Below are positions 8,988 to 17,778 of a stretch of 64,000 nt of DNA, piece by piece; position 1 is the stretch's first letter; every line of letters begins with the position of its first letter. The DNA is taken from NCBI GenBank assembly GCA_963750075.1, contig CAVVPG010000004.1:806001-870000 (forward strand), read 5' to 3'. This DNA comes from Bog-473 sp963750075. Lineage in GTDB: Bacteria; Actinomycetota; Acidimicrobiia; Acidimicrobiales; RAAP-2. The translations under genes were made by a program, and so were the position numbers. The notes below the pieces were generated by a model, which was not told where the DNA came from, searched no databases, and was given only the letters and a program-made list of their open reading frames with translations.

Positions 8988-10297
8988 ACACCGGCCGCCG
9001 CGCCGTAGGCCCGCACCACGTCCTCGAGGCGCGCCACCCGGCTGCCCTTCACGAGTGCGGTGTCGTCCGGCTCCAGGGTGCGCAACAGGGCGACGGCGCC
9101 GTCGCCGTCGGCCACCTGGGCCGGCCCGTAGAGACCGGTCTGGTAGCCGACGACCTCGATCCCGAGCTCGGCGGCCAGCTCGGCCGTGCGCCGGTGCTCG
9201 GCCTCGGTCTCGGCCCCGAGCTCGGCCATGACGCCGAGCAGTGCCAGCTTCCTCCCGCCACCCAGCGCGGCGAGGGAGCGCAGCGCGGCCTCGGTGGAGG
9301 CCGGGTTGGCGTTGTAGCAGTCCACGACGAGCACGGGACCATCGGGGATGCGGTGCACCTCCATGCGCAGGGGCGAGCCGGACGCCTCGACGAGGCCCGC
9401 CACCACACCGTCGAAGGGGACGCCGCACCACAGCGCCGCCGCCGCGGCGCCCAGAGCGTTCGGCACCTGCTGCAGCCCGTGCAGAGCGAGCTGCACGTCG
9501 CCCGTGCCCCAAGGGGTGACGAGACGGAAACGAGCGCGGAGCTCGGCGTCGAGCACCACGTCCTCGGCGCGCACCTCGGCGTCGCCGTCGACGGCGTAGC
9601 CGATCACGGGGCAGGGGCTGCTCGAAGCCATGCGGGCGACCCTTGGGTCGTCGAAGTTCAGGACGGCGAGGCCCGAGGGGGGCAGCGCGCCCACCAGCTC
9701 GCTCTTCGCCCGGGCCACGCCCTCCATGTCGCCGAAGTGCTCGACGTGGGCCATGGCGACGCTCGTGACGATGCCCACCGTGGGCCGGGCCACCTGGGCC
9801 AGGCGCCGGATGTGGCCGACGCCGCGGGCGCCCATCTCGAGCACGACCCACTGCACGTCGTCGGGCGCGTTGAGGAGGGTCAACGGCAGGCCGAGCTCGT
9901 TGTTGAAGGAGCGCTGGCTGGCCGCCGTCCGGAAGGTGGGGGTCAGGCAGGCGTGCAGGAGATCCTTGGTCGTCGTCTTGCCGACGGAACCCGTGATCCC
10001 GATCACGCCGCCGACGCGGGTGCGGGCCAACATGCCGAGGTTCATGAGCGCCAGGGACGTGTCGTCGACCTCGACGGCGGTCCCGCCGACGGGGTCCTGC
10101 ATCGTCAGGTAGGCCGGCGCGCCGGCCGCGAGGGCGGCGGTGATGAACGCGTGCCCGTCGCGCTCCGCGACGATCGGCACGTACAGCTGGCCCGGCAGCA
10201 GCGTGCGGGAGTCGATGCCGGCACCGTCGACGGTGACGTCGGGCCCGACCAGTTCCCCGCCGAGATGGCTTGCGAGCTCAGATGTGGGGAATCGCAC
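8963..10297 (-). CDS. murF: UDP-N-acetylmuramoyl-tripeptide--D-alanyl-D-alanine ligase MurF
   Basis: Adds the D-Ala-D-Ala dipeptide to UDP-MurNAc-tripeptide in the cytoplasmic stage of peptidoglycan synthesis. The 444-residue length fits the family. The Mur ligase N-domain carries the GDSR-loop equivalent GAGIDSRTL, the central ATPase has the P-loop GITGSVGKTTTKD (about 100-112), SFNNELGLPLTLL and EMGARGVGHI, and the C-domain has VVDCYNANPAST and LLGVMAELG. The GTG start has a GAGG ribosome site 8 nt upstream. The gene is divergent from ddl, which makes the dipeptide substrate, with 35 nt between them. Confidence 0.97.
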   Translation of the reverse strand: MRFPTSELASHLGGELVGPDVTVDGAGIDSRTLLPGQLYVPIVAERDGHAFITAALAAGAPAYLTMQDPVGGTAVEVDDTSLALMNLGMLARTRVGGVIGITGSVGKTTTKDLLHACLTPTFRTAASQRSFNNELGLPLTLLNAPDDVQWVVLEMGARGVGHIRRLAQVARPTVGIVTSVAMAHVEHFGDMEGVARAKSELVGALPPSGLAVLNFDDPRVARMASSSPCPVIGYAVDGDAEVRAEDVVLDAELRARFRLVTPWGTGDVQLALHGLQQVPNALGAAAAALWCGVPFDGVVAGLVEASGSPLRMEVHRIPDGPVLVVDCYNANPASTEAALRSLAALGGGRKLALLGVMAELGAETEAEHRRTAELAAELGIEVVGYQTGLYGPAQVADGDGAVALLRTLEPDDTALVKGSRVARLEDVVRAYGAAAGVQSLALGV

Positions 10298-10316
10298 GCA
10301 TCGCCTCGCGGCCGAT

Positions 10317-10324
10317 TGTATAGC
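10317..10324. promoter_or_regulatory. Shared palindromic -10 region of murF and ddl
   Basis: The octamer at 10317-10324 reads TGTATAGC. TATAGC (10319-10324) is 8 nt before the ddl ATG, fitting a leaderless transcript, while the reverse strand gives TATACA (10322-10317) 19 nt before the murF GTG. Overlapping divergent promoters would couple expression of these two functionally linked genes. This was identified by eye only. Confidence 0.45.
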
Positions 10325-10332
10325 CTCGGTCG

Positions 10333-11406
10333 ATGCCTGATCCCGGAACGCTGGCGGTCGTCTACGGCGGCCCCTCGGCCGAGCACGAGATCTCGTGCAT
10401 CTCGGCGCGGCGGATCGTTGCCACGGCGCTCGATGCCGGGTTCGTGGTCAAGGCGATCGGGCTGACCCACGACAGGCGCTGGGTCGACGCCAGCGAGGTC
10501 CTCGCCGACGTCGGCGGGGTCGGCGCGCTCGCCTCGCCCGACGATCTGCTCCACCACGACCGGGGCAGCGAGCTCACGGGCCTCGACGCGGGACTGCCGC
10601 CCGACGCGGTGGTGTTCCCCGCGCTGCACGGGCCGTTCGGGGAGGACGGGGTGATGCAGGGGCACCTCGAGGCGCTCGGCATCCCCTACGTCGGTGCCGG
10701 CGTGCTGTCCTCCGCCATCTGCATGGACAAGGGCATCGCGAAGTCCGTCCTGCACGACACCGGCCTCCCGGTGGCGGCGTGGAGGCTGGTGGCCCGCGTG
10801 TCGTGGTCCGCCGAGGTGATGGAGGAGGCCATCGGCGCCCTCGGCCTCCCGGTCTTCGTGAAGCCGGCCAACCTCGGGTCCTCCATCGGCGTGGCCAAGG
10901 TGGCCGATGCGGCGGCACTGGGCGACGCCGTCGTCAGCGCCTTCGATTTCGACGACCACGTGATCCTCGAGGAGTTCATCCGGGGTCGCGAGCTCGAGCT
11001 CGCGCTGATGGGCAACGAGGACGTGCGGGTGTCGCAGGCCGGCGAGATCGTGGCCAGCCGGGAGTTCTACGACTACGAGGACAAGTACGTGCTCGGCACC
11101 GCAGAGACGATCGCCCCGACCGACCTGACGGTGGCGCAGCTGGCCCACGCGCAGCGCGTCGCGACGGCCTCCTACCGCGCCCTGCGGGTCGAGGGGCTGG
11201 CCCGCGTCGACCTCTTCCTCCAGGAGGACGACGAGATCGTGGTCAACGAGGTGAACACCATGCCGGGGTTCACCCCCATCTCCATGTTCCCCATGCTGTG
11301 GGAGGCCGAGGGCCTGACGTTCGGGGCCGTCGTGGAGGAGCTGGTCACGCTCGCCCGGGCCCGCCACGCCCGCCGGCGCCTGCTCCGCACCCACCGGGCG
11401 GTCTGA
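10333..11406 (+). CDS. ddl: D-alanine--D-alanine ligase
   Basis: ATP-dependent ligase joining two D-alanines for peptidoglycan; cytoplasmic. The 357 residues show the whole ATP-grasp layout: N-terminal VVYGGPSAEHEIS, HGPFGEDGVMQGHLE, the central GIPYVGAGVLSSAICMDK, FVKPANLGSSIGV for nucleotide and phosphate binding, and the C-terminal metal-binding VNEVNTMPGFTPISMFP. It ends 3 nt before the end of the convergent amino-acid permease gene. It is divergent from murF, its pathway partner. Confidence 0.97.
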   Translation: MPDPGTLAVVYGGPSAEHEISCISARRIVATALDAGFVVKAIGLTHDRRWVDASEVLADVGGVGALASPDDLLHHDRGSELTGLDAGLPPDAVVFPALHGPFGEDGVMQGHLEALGIPYVGAGVLSSAICMDKGIAKSVLHDTGLPVAAWRLVARVSWSAEVMEEAIGALGLPVFVKPANLGSSIGVAKVADAAALGDAVVSAFDFDDHVILEEFIRGRELELALMGNEDVRVSQAGEIVASREFYDYEDKYVLGTAETIAPTDLTVAQLAHAQRVATASYRALRVEGLARVDLFLQEDDEIVVNEVNTMPGFTPISMFPMLWEAEGLTFGAVVEELVTLARARHARRRLLRTHRAV

Positions 11407-11409
11407 GGA

Positions 11410-12795
11410 TCAGCGGCCCGGGCGGCGGCGCGGCCGCGCGGCCCGGCGTGCCTCTTCGCGGGCGCGTACGCCGGGGAGGATCCGCAGCACGTAGAAGGCG
11501 CTGAGGCCGCCGGCGGCGAGGATCACGATCAGCGGCACCGGATCGAACCGGTTCTGCACCGACACCGACGCGGTCAACGCCAGCAGGGCGAAGAGGACCA
11601 CGCCCACCGGCCCGAGGACGCGCAGGCCGCGGACGCGGATCGGGCGCGGGGTGTCGGGCTGGCGCCGGCGCAGGCGGAGGGTGCAGAAGCCGGCGACGCC
11701 GTAGATCATCGCCTCGAGCGCCGCCCCGACGGCGACGAGCACCTGCCAGGCGTGGGTCAGCGCGACCAGCAACGCGACCACGGCCGAGACGGCGCCCAGC
11801 GCGACGACCGGCACCCACGGCACGGCGCGGTCGTTGAGATGGGCCAGCTGGCGGGGCAGGGAGCCCTCGCGCGCCGTGCCGTAGATGAAGCGCGACGCGG
11901 TGATGAAGCCGCCGTTGAACGTGTTGAGCGCGGTGACGGCGGTCACCCCGGCCATCACCCACAGCCCGGCGTGGCCGAGGGCGGCGATGCCGAGATAGAG
12001 CTGCGGGTAGGCGGAGCTGAGCTCGTGGTGGGTGAGCGTGTGGCTCATCGCCACGGCAGCCACCGAGCACACGACGCAGAGGATGCCGACGGCGATCAGC
12101 ATGCCCCGGTTGATCGATTCGGGCTTGCGCACCTCCTCGGCGCTCGTCGTCACCCACTCGAAGGCGCTGTAGAGGAACACGCCCAGCGCGACCGCCTCGA
12201 GGAAATCGCCGGGCCGGTGCCCGTGCAGCGGCTGGAAGGGTGCGTGCAGCCCGTGGCCGCTGCGCACGAGGGCCAGGACGCCGACGGCGAGAGTGGCGAG
12301 CACGACCACCGTGGTGGCGACGTCCTGGAGCAGGCCGGCGACGGTGATGCCGCGCAGGTTGGTGACGACGGCGACCGCCAGCAGGCCGAGGATCCAGAGG
12401 GACGCGACCCAGGCGGGCTCACCGAAGGCGTGCGCCAGCGCGCTGCCCACGATGAAGGCGTCGGCGGCGATGACGAGCACGATCGTCGTCATGTAGGTGA
12501 AGGTGATCGTGAGCGCGGCGCGGTCGTCCATGGCCCGCTTCATGTACAGGCGGATGGCGGCCGCGGTGGGGAACATCCCGTTGAGCTCGCCGAAGAAGCC
12601 GTAGGCCAGGAGCGCGAGGACTCCGGCGACGATGATCGGGATGAAGGCGGAGTCGCCCCCCACATAGGCCACGAGACCGGCGGCGGCCAGGTACTCCAGT
12701 GCGGCGAAGGCCAGGCCGGTCGAGGTGGTGACGACCGTGCGCAGGCCGAGCGCTCGGCGCAGCGTGGCCCGGGACGCGAGGCCGGCGTCGGTCAT
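11410..12795 (-). CDS. APC-family amino acid permease
   Basis: A 461-residue membrane protein with about 12 hydrophobic helices typical of the amino acid-polyamine-organocation superfamily. The first helix carries the family's TTSTGLAFAALEY-type segment and helix 6 contains LGVFLYSAFEWVTTSAEEV, matching the substrate-site helix with the following conserved Glu. The charged C-tail (RAREEARRAARPRRRPGR) is cytoplasmic. It is the last gene of a unit with the amine oxidase and SCP2 genes (16 nt after the SCP2 stop), so uptake of an amino acid or amine that the oxidase attacks is a plausible role. The substrate is not determinable. Confidence 0.9.
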   Translation of the reverse strand: MTDAGLASRATLRRALGLRTVVTTSTGLAFAALEYLAAAGLVAYVGGDSAFIPIIVAGVLALLAYGFFGELNGMFPTAAAIRLYMKRAMDDRAALTITFTYMTTIVLVIAADAFIVGSALAHAFGEPAWVASLWILGLLAVAVVTNLRGITVAGLLQDVATTVVVLATLAVGVLALVRSGHGLHAPFQPLHGHRPGDFLEAVALGVFLYSAFEWVTTSAEEVRKPESINRGMLIAVGILCVVCSVAAVAMSHTLTHHELSSAYPQLYLGIAALGHAGLWVMAGVTAVTALNTFNGGFITASRFIYGTAREGSLPRQLAHLNDRAVPWVPVVALGAVSAVVALLVALTHAWQVLVAVGAALEAMIYGVAGFCTLRLRRRQPDTPRPIRVRGLRVLGPVGVVLFALLALTASVSVQNRFDPVPLIVILAAGGLSAFYVLRILPGVRAREEARRAARPRRRPGR

Positions 12796-12811
12796 GGCGG
12801 TCGGGCCGGGC

Positions 12812-13172
12812 TCAGGTGTCGAGGAAGGCCACCATGGAGATGGCGTCGATCCGCATGACGTCCTGCTGCGACCCCGCCAGCGTGATCTCGCCGGACATGT
12901 ACTTCTCCGACGGGTTGAGGTCGCCCCAGAACATGTCGCAGAAGTCCTCGCTGCTTCCCGTCACGACGACGTCGGGTTGGCCCTCGTGGCCCACGGCGAG
13001 CTCCGACAGCTGCTGGCCCTCCACCCGCATGGTGTAGCCCAGCGCGGTGTCCGTCGTGACGAAGTGGATGACGCGGTCCCAGCCCTTGACCATCTTGGTC
13101 AGGCGGGGGTTCCCGTTGCTGCGGGTGCGCCATTCGCGCGAAGGCCTCGAGCAGCTCCTCAGTCGAGGCCAA
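12812..13172 (-). CDS. SCP2 sterol-binding domain protein (apparent frameshift)
   Basis: A small (about 119-residue) SCP2-type lipid-binding protein. Residues such as LGYTMRVEGQQLSELAVG, VVVTGSSEDFCDMFWGDL and the final ITLAGSQQDVMRIDAI segment match the SCP2 beta-sheet and helices. The beginning, MASTEELLEAFARMAH from TTG 13172, is in another frame; removing one base from the GGG run at 13123-13125 joins it to SNGNPRLTKMVKGWDRV. The TTG start overlaps the end of the amine oxidase gene by 14 nt, suggesting translational coupling. The frame break may be a homopolymer sequencing error. The bound lipid is unknown. Confidence 0.7.
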
Positions 13173-14589
13173 CCGGCTCCCCCTTCAGCGCGCGGAGCAC
13201 CTCGTCGGCGGCGCGCCGGCCGGCGGAGAGCGCGCCGTCGAGATAGCCGCACCACTGCGTCGCCGTCTCCGTCCCGGCCCAGTGCAGCGGCCCGACGGGC
13301 TCACGCAGGGCCGGGCCGAGCGCGGTCAGCGCCCCGGGGACGCTCACGGCGACGGGGCCACCGCGGGTGAACGGCTCGGCCGGCCAGTGCTGCTCGACGA
13401 CCTCGATCGGCGAGCGCGCCCGCGGGCCGAAGGCGCGCTCGAGGTCGGCCAGCATGATCTCGCGGCGCGCCTCGGGCCCCGCACGCTCGAGGCGGCGGCA
13501 GTCGTCGCCGGCGACGAAGCCGACGATGGCGCCGTGGGAGGCGTCCTCGGGCGAGTTGTCGAACGTGCTGCCCAGCGCGCTCTCGGGAGCGACGATCTGG
13601 CCGTTGAGCCCGTCGTCGCGCCAGAAGGGCCGGTCGTAGAGCACGTGGACCTTGGTGACGGCCCCCATCGGCATGCGCTGGCACAGCTGGTCGCGGCGCC
13701 CGGGCAGCGCGGGCGTGTAGGTGACGCGCCCGCAGAGCGCGGGCGACATCGCGAAGACGGCCCGCCGGGCGCGCACGCGCAGCGGGCCGTGCGCCGACGA
13801 AGGGTCGGCCGGGTCGGCCCCGGGCGCGACCAGGCGGGCCCCGATCACCACGTCGGCGGGCCGGTGGGCCACGGTCTCGACGGGTGCGCCGAGGATCACC
13901 CGCTCCCCGAGCTCGGCCGCCATGCCCTCGGCGAGTTGCTGGGAGCCGCCGGCGAAGCGGGCCTCCTGCGCGCCGCCGGTGGTGCGGGCGAGGTTGGTGA
14001 GCCCCCCGCCGGCGTGGAGGTAGAAGAGGGCGAAGAGGAGCGAGAGCTCGCCCGACCCCGTGCCGAAGATGGCCTTGATCGCCACCTCGAGGATGGAGCG
14101 GGCCGACGCGGACGCGAGGTGCTCATCGAGGTGGGTGGCAAGGGTCCGGGCGTCGAGGGCGGCGGCGTCCGGCGCGTCCCACGGCGCCTCGAGCGGGACG
14201 TCGAAGGCGGCCAGGTCGAGGTCGAGCATGGCGGCGACTCCGTCGGCGGCGCCGTGGGGGTCCGAGGTGGGGATGAGGCCGACGTAGGGCTCCCGCTTGC
14301 CGTCGCGCAGCTCCACCCCCTCCCCGGTCGTGTAGGTCGGGAAGGTCGCCACCCCCAGCTCGGTCGCCAGAGCGGCGAGATGGTCCTGGGTGGGGCCGAT
14401 CCACTGCCCGCCGCGGTCGATGGTGAACCCCGCCTCGGTGACGTCGGTGAACGAGCGGCCGCCGACCCGGTGCCGGGCATCGAGGACCAGCACGTCGGCG
14501 CCCGAACGGGCCAGGTGGCGGGCGGCGGCGAGGCCCGAGTAGCCGGCACCGACCACCACCACCTCGCACTCCCTGACCACCTCTGCCAT
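13159..14589 (-). CDS. Flavin monoamine oxidase family protein
   Basis: FAD-dependent amine oxidase of the MAO/polyamine oxidase family. The N-terminus has the dinucleotide motif VVVVGAGYSGLAAARHL followed by LVLDARHRVGGRS and DRGGQWIGPTQDHL; the C-terminus has LHWAGTETATQWCGYLDGA, the FAD-binding signature. ATG 14589 gives MAEVVRECEVVVVG and is preceded by a G-rich ribosome site (GGAGTGGGGG); a GTG at 14607 is possible. At about 476 residues it is full length. It is followed by the SCP2 and permease genes in one probable operon, suggesting oxidation of an imported amine; the substrate is unknown. Confidence 0.92.
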   Translation of the reverse strand: MAEVVRECEVVVVGAGYSGLAAARHLARSGADVLVLDARHRVGGRSFTDVTEAGFTIDRGGQWIGPTQDHLAALATELGVATFPTYTTGEGVELRDGKREPYVGLIPTSDPHGAADGVAAMLDLDLAAFDVPLEAPWDAPDAAALDARTLATHLDEHLASASARSILEVAIKAIFGTGSGELSLLFALFYLHAGGGLTNLARTTGGAQEARFAGGSQQLAEGMAAELGERVILGAPVETVAHRPADVVIGARLVAPGADPADPSSAHGPLRVRARRAVFAMSPALCGRVTYTPALPGRRDQLCQRMPMGAVTKVHVLYDRPFWRDDGLNGQIVAPESALGSTFDNSPEDASHGAIVGFVAGDDCRRLERAGPEARREIMLADLERAFGPRARSPIEVVEQHWPAEPFTRGGPVAVSVPGALTALGPALREPVGPLHWAGTETATQWCGYLDGALSAGRRAADEVLRALKGEPVGLD

Positions 14590-14693
14590 GTCCCCCACTC
14601 CCTCCACGGGCCTGGCGGCCCACGATGGGCCACCATAGGCGCAGGTCCCACGGGTGCTGCGAGCACCCGTTCTGTACGGTGCGGAGTGTGGTC

Positions 14694-16337
14694 ATGACGT
14701 TCGAGGGCTTGGAGAGCGACACCTGGGAGGCCCTCCCCGGTGCCAGCCGCCTCACCATGGCCCAGCGCGAGGCCATCGAGTCGGAGGACCCGCTGCTGTG
14801 CGTCGTGGCCGGAGCCGGCGCGGGCAAGACCAGGGTGCTCACGCTGCGGGTCGCGCGGCGCGTGCGTGACGGATCCATCGAGGCCGACCGCACCCTGGTC
14901 ACGACGTTCAGCCGCAAGGCGGCCGAGGAGCTGCGCACGCGCCTGTGGTCGCTCGGCGTCTCGGGGGTCAAGGCCGGCACGTTCCACCGCACGGCGCTCG
15001 GCCTGCTGCACGAGCACCGCGAGCTGCGCGGCCGACCCCTCCCCCAGCTCCTGCCCGACCGCCGGCGCCTCCTGGCCGAGGTGACGACCGGTGACGCGCG
15101 CCGGACGCGCGCCCTCGACTCCGAGATCGGCTGGGCCAAGGCGCGGCTGGTGTCCCCCGAGCACTACGAGGCCGAGGCGCGGCGACACCGCCGCCGCAGC
15201 GGCATCAACGCCGACCAGGTGGCCGACGCCTATTCACGCTACGAGACCGAGCGGGCGCGCCGGCGCCTGCTGGACTTCGACGACCTGATCGTCGCCTGCG
15301 CCGACGCCCTGGCCGGCGACCGCGAGTTCGCCGACTCCATCCGGTGGCGCACGCGCCACCTCTTCGTCGACGAGATGCAGGACGTCAACCCGGCCCAGTT
15401 CCGCCTGCTGACGACGATGCTGGCCGACGAACCCGACCTCTTCGTCGTGGGAGACCCCAACCAGTCGGTGTACGGGTTCAACGGGGCCGACCCCACGCTG
15501 TTGGACCGCCTGCCCGAGATCCTGCGGGGCACCAAGGTGATCCGCCTCGACGAGAACCACCGCTGCACGCCCCAGGTGGTGGCGGTGGCGACGGCCGTCC
15601 TGCGCGAGGGCGGCGGGGCGGGCGAGGTCGTGCCGCCGCGCTCGACCCGGGTCGACGGGCCGGTGCCCAAGGTCGTGTCGCACGCCACGGAGGCCGAGGA
15701 GGCGGCCTGGGCCGCGGCGCGGGCGAAGATGTCGCGCACGCCGGGACGCCGGTGGTCGAGCATCGCGGTGCTGACGCGCACGAACGCGCAGCTGGCCACG
15801 GTGCAGGCCGCCATGGACGACGCCAGGGTGCCGAGCCGGATCGCGGGCGCCGACCTCGGCCCTGCGTCCGACCTGCGGGCCGAGAGCGGCCGGCGCAGCG
15901 GCGAGGACGACGCCCCCGAAGCCGGGCCCGACGATGCCGAGGACCGCGACCGTGTGGTGCTCACGACCTTCCACCGCGCCAAGGGGCTGCAGTGGCCGAC
16001 GGTCATGGTGCTCGGGATGCGGGAAGGGCTCATGCCCATCGCGTCGGCCCAGACGGCAGCCGCCGTCGAGGAGGAGCTGCGCCTGCTCTACGTGGCGCTG
16101 ACCCGCTCCGAGGAGGAGCTGTGGTGCAGCTGGCCCGAGCACTTCGGCGCTGAGTCGTCGACGGGCCCGGCACGGGGTCCGAGCCCGTGGCTCGCCCCCA
16201 TTGAGCGGGCGATCGCGGAGCTCGAGAAGGAGGCGGCGCCGACGGCGGCCGACGAGGTCTCGACGCACGTGGCCGAGCTGCGCCGCCGGCTCGCGGAGGC
16301 GGCCGAGGGAGCCGCACAGGGCGGGAAGGGCCGGTAA
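14694..16337 (+). CDS. UvrD/Rep-type ATP-dependent DNA helicase, short form
   Basis: A superfamily 1A helicase. Motif I is VVAGAGAGKTRVL (about 38-50), motif Ia TLVTTFSRKAAEEL, motif II HLFVDEMQDVNPAQFRLL, motif III VVGDPNQSVYGFNGADP, motif IV region LDENHRCTP, motif V VLTTFHRAKGLQWPTVMVLG and motif VI LRLLYVALTRSEEELW. At 547 residues it lacks much of the 1B/2B and C-terminal parts of full UvrD or PcrA, so it is a compact relative whose exact repair role is unknown. The ATG has GGAG 7 nt upstream; GTG 14688, 7 nt after TACGGT, would give a leaderless start two codons longer. Confidence 0.9.
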   Translation: MTFEGLESDTWEALPGASRLTMAQREAIESEDPLLCVVAGAGAGKTRVLTLRVARRVRDGSIEADRTLVTTFSRKAAEELRTRLWSLGVSGVKAGTFHRTALGLLHEHRELRGRPLPQLLPDRRRLLAEVTTGDARRTRALDSEIGWAKARLVSPEHYEAEARRHRRRSGINADQVADAYSRYETERARRRLLDFDDLIVACADALAGDREFADSIRWRTRHLFVDEMQDVNPAQFRLLTTMLADEPDLFVVGDPNQSVYGFNGADPTLLDRLPEILRGTKVIRLDENHRCTPQVVAVATAVLREGGGAGEVVPPRSTRVDGPVPKVVSHATEAEEAAWAAARAKMSRTPGRRWSSIAVLTRTNAQLATVQAAMDDARVPSRIAGADLGPASDLRAESGRRSGEDDAPEAGPDDAEDRDRVVLTTFHRAKGLQWPTVMVLGMREGLMPIASAQTAAAVEEELRLLYVALTRSEEELWCSWPEHFGAESSTGPARGPSPWLAPIERAIAELEKEAAPTAADEVSTHVAELRRRLAEAAEGAAQGGKGR

Positions 16338-16380
16338 GGTCGGTCCGCCCGAACGACTCGAGGTGGGGGTGGCCCGTCGC

Positions 16381-17778
16381 ATGCCGGAACTCCTGGAACA
16401 GCTGCGCAAAGCCGTCGGCGAGAGCCATGTCGTGGCGGCGGACGCCGTGCACGCCGACTACACCCACGACGAGGCCCTCACCACCGAACCGGTCGTCCCG
16501 CTGGCCCTGGTGCTACCGGCCACGACGGGCGAGGTGTCCGAGGTCCTCAAGGTGGCGAGCGCGCACGGGGCGCCGGTCGTGGCCCGCGGCAGCGGCACGG
16601 GGCTCTCGGGGGCGGCCGTCCCGGTCGCGGACGGGATCCTCCTGGCCTTCGACCGCATGAAGCGCATCCGCGAGATCGACACCGAGAACCAGGTCGCGGT
16701 GGTGGAGCCCGGCGTCACCCTCGAACAGCTCAACGCCGAGCTCGCCCCGCTCGGCCTCATCTACCCCGTGTCCCCCGGCGAGCAGAGCGGGTCCCTGGGC
16801 GGGAACGTGGCGACCAACGCGGGCGGCATGCGCGCCGTCCGCTACGGGGTGACCCGCCACCACGTCCTGGGGCTCGAGGTCGTGCTGGCCGACGGCCGGG
16901 TGCTGCGGACCGGCGGCAAGTTCGTCAAGTGCTCCTCGGGCTACGACCTGACCCAGCTCCTGATCGGCTCGGAGGGGACCCTGGCCATCACGACCGAGGT
17001 GACGGTCAAGGTCCAGCCCCGCTTCACCGCCTCGGCGACCGTCCTGGCGCCGTTCGGCACGCTGGCGGAAGTGGCCCGGGCGGTGCCCCACATCGTCAAC
17101 AGCGGCATCGATCCCTCCATCCTCGAGTACGTCGACGTCCTGGTCATGGCCGGCATCACCCAGGCGGCCGGGCTGGACCTCGGCATCCCCGACGAGGTCA
17201 AGGCGGCCACCCTCGCCTACCTCGTGGTCGTGCTCGAGGGGATGGAGGCCGACCGGGTGGACGAGGACGTGCAGCACCTCGGCACCCTGCTCACCGACCT
17301 CGGGGCGCGCGACGTCTACGTGCTGCCGGCAACCTCGGGGGCACAGCTCATCGCCGCCCGGGAGCGGGCGTTCTTCGTCGGCAAGGCGGCCGGCTGCAAC
17401 GACCTGATCGACGCCGTGCTCCCCCGCGCGTCCATCCCCGGCTACCTGGCCCGCGTGGCGGAGCTGGCCCAGGAGCACGGAGCGCTGGTCACCGGGTGCG
17501 GCCACATCGGCGACGGCAACGTGCACGTGACGGTCTTCCAGCCCGACGACGAGCGCCGGCACGCCCTCATGCACGCCAGCTTCGAGCTGGCCCTCGCCGA
17601 GGGGGGCGCCATCTCGGGCGAGCACGGCATCGGGACGGCCAAGCTGGAGTACTTCTTGGAGATGGAGGACCCGGTGGCACTGGAGCTGATGCGGTCGATC
17701 AAGGCCGCGTTCGACCCGCAGGGGATCCTCGGGCCCGACCGGGTGCTCGGCACGGCACGGACGGAGGCGACCGCGTGA
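16381..17778 (+). CDS. FAD-linked 2-hydroxyacid oxidase (GlcD/D-lactate dehydrogenase type)
   Basis: Oxidises a 2-hydroxyacid such as D-lactate or glycolate to the 2-oxoacid through FAD. The N-terminal FAD-binding_4 domain shows PVVARGSGTGLSGAAVPV and SGSLGGNVATNAGGMR; the C-terminal domain has GCGHIGDGNVHVTVF and GEHGIGTAKLEY, both typical of GlcD/Dld. ATG 16381 gives about 465 residues, the usual length; an upstream GTG at 16369 is in frame. Its stop overlaps the start of the next gene by GTGA, a coupled pair. The precise substrate is not shown by the sequence. Confidence 0.93.
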   Translation: MPELLEQLRKAVGESHVVAADAVHADYTHDEALTTEPVVPLALVLPATTGEVSEVLKVASAHGAPVVARGSGTGLSGAAVPVADGILLAFDRMKRIREIDTENQVAVVEPGVTLEQLNAELAPLGLIYPVSPGEQSGSLGGNVATNAGGMRAVRYGVTRHHVLGLEVVLADGRVLRTGGKFVKCSSGYDLTQLLIGSEGTLAITTEVTVKVQPRFTASATVLAPFGTLAEVARAVPHIVNSGIDPSILEYVDVLVMAGITQAAGLDLGIPDEVKAATLAYLVVVLEGMEADRVDEDVQHLGTLLTDLGARDVYVLPATSGAQLIAARERAFFVGKAAGCNDLIDAVLPRASIPGYLARVAELAQEHGALVTGCGHIGDGNVHVTVFQPDDERRHALMHASFELALAEGGAISGEHGIGTAKLEYFLEMEDPVALELMRSIKAAFDPQGILGPDRVLGTARTEATA

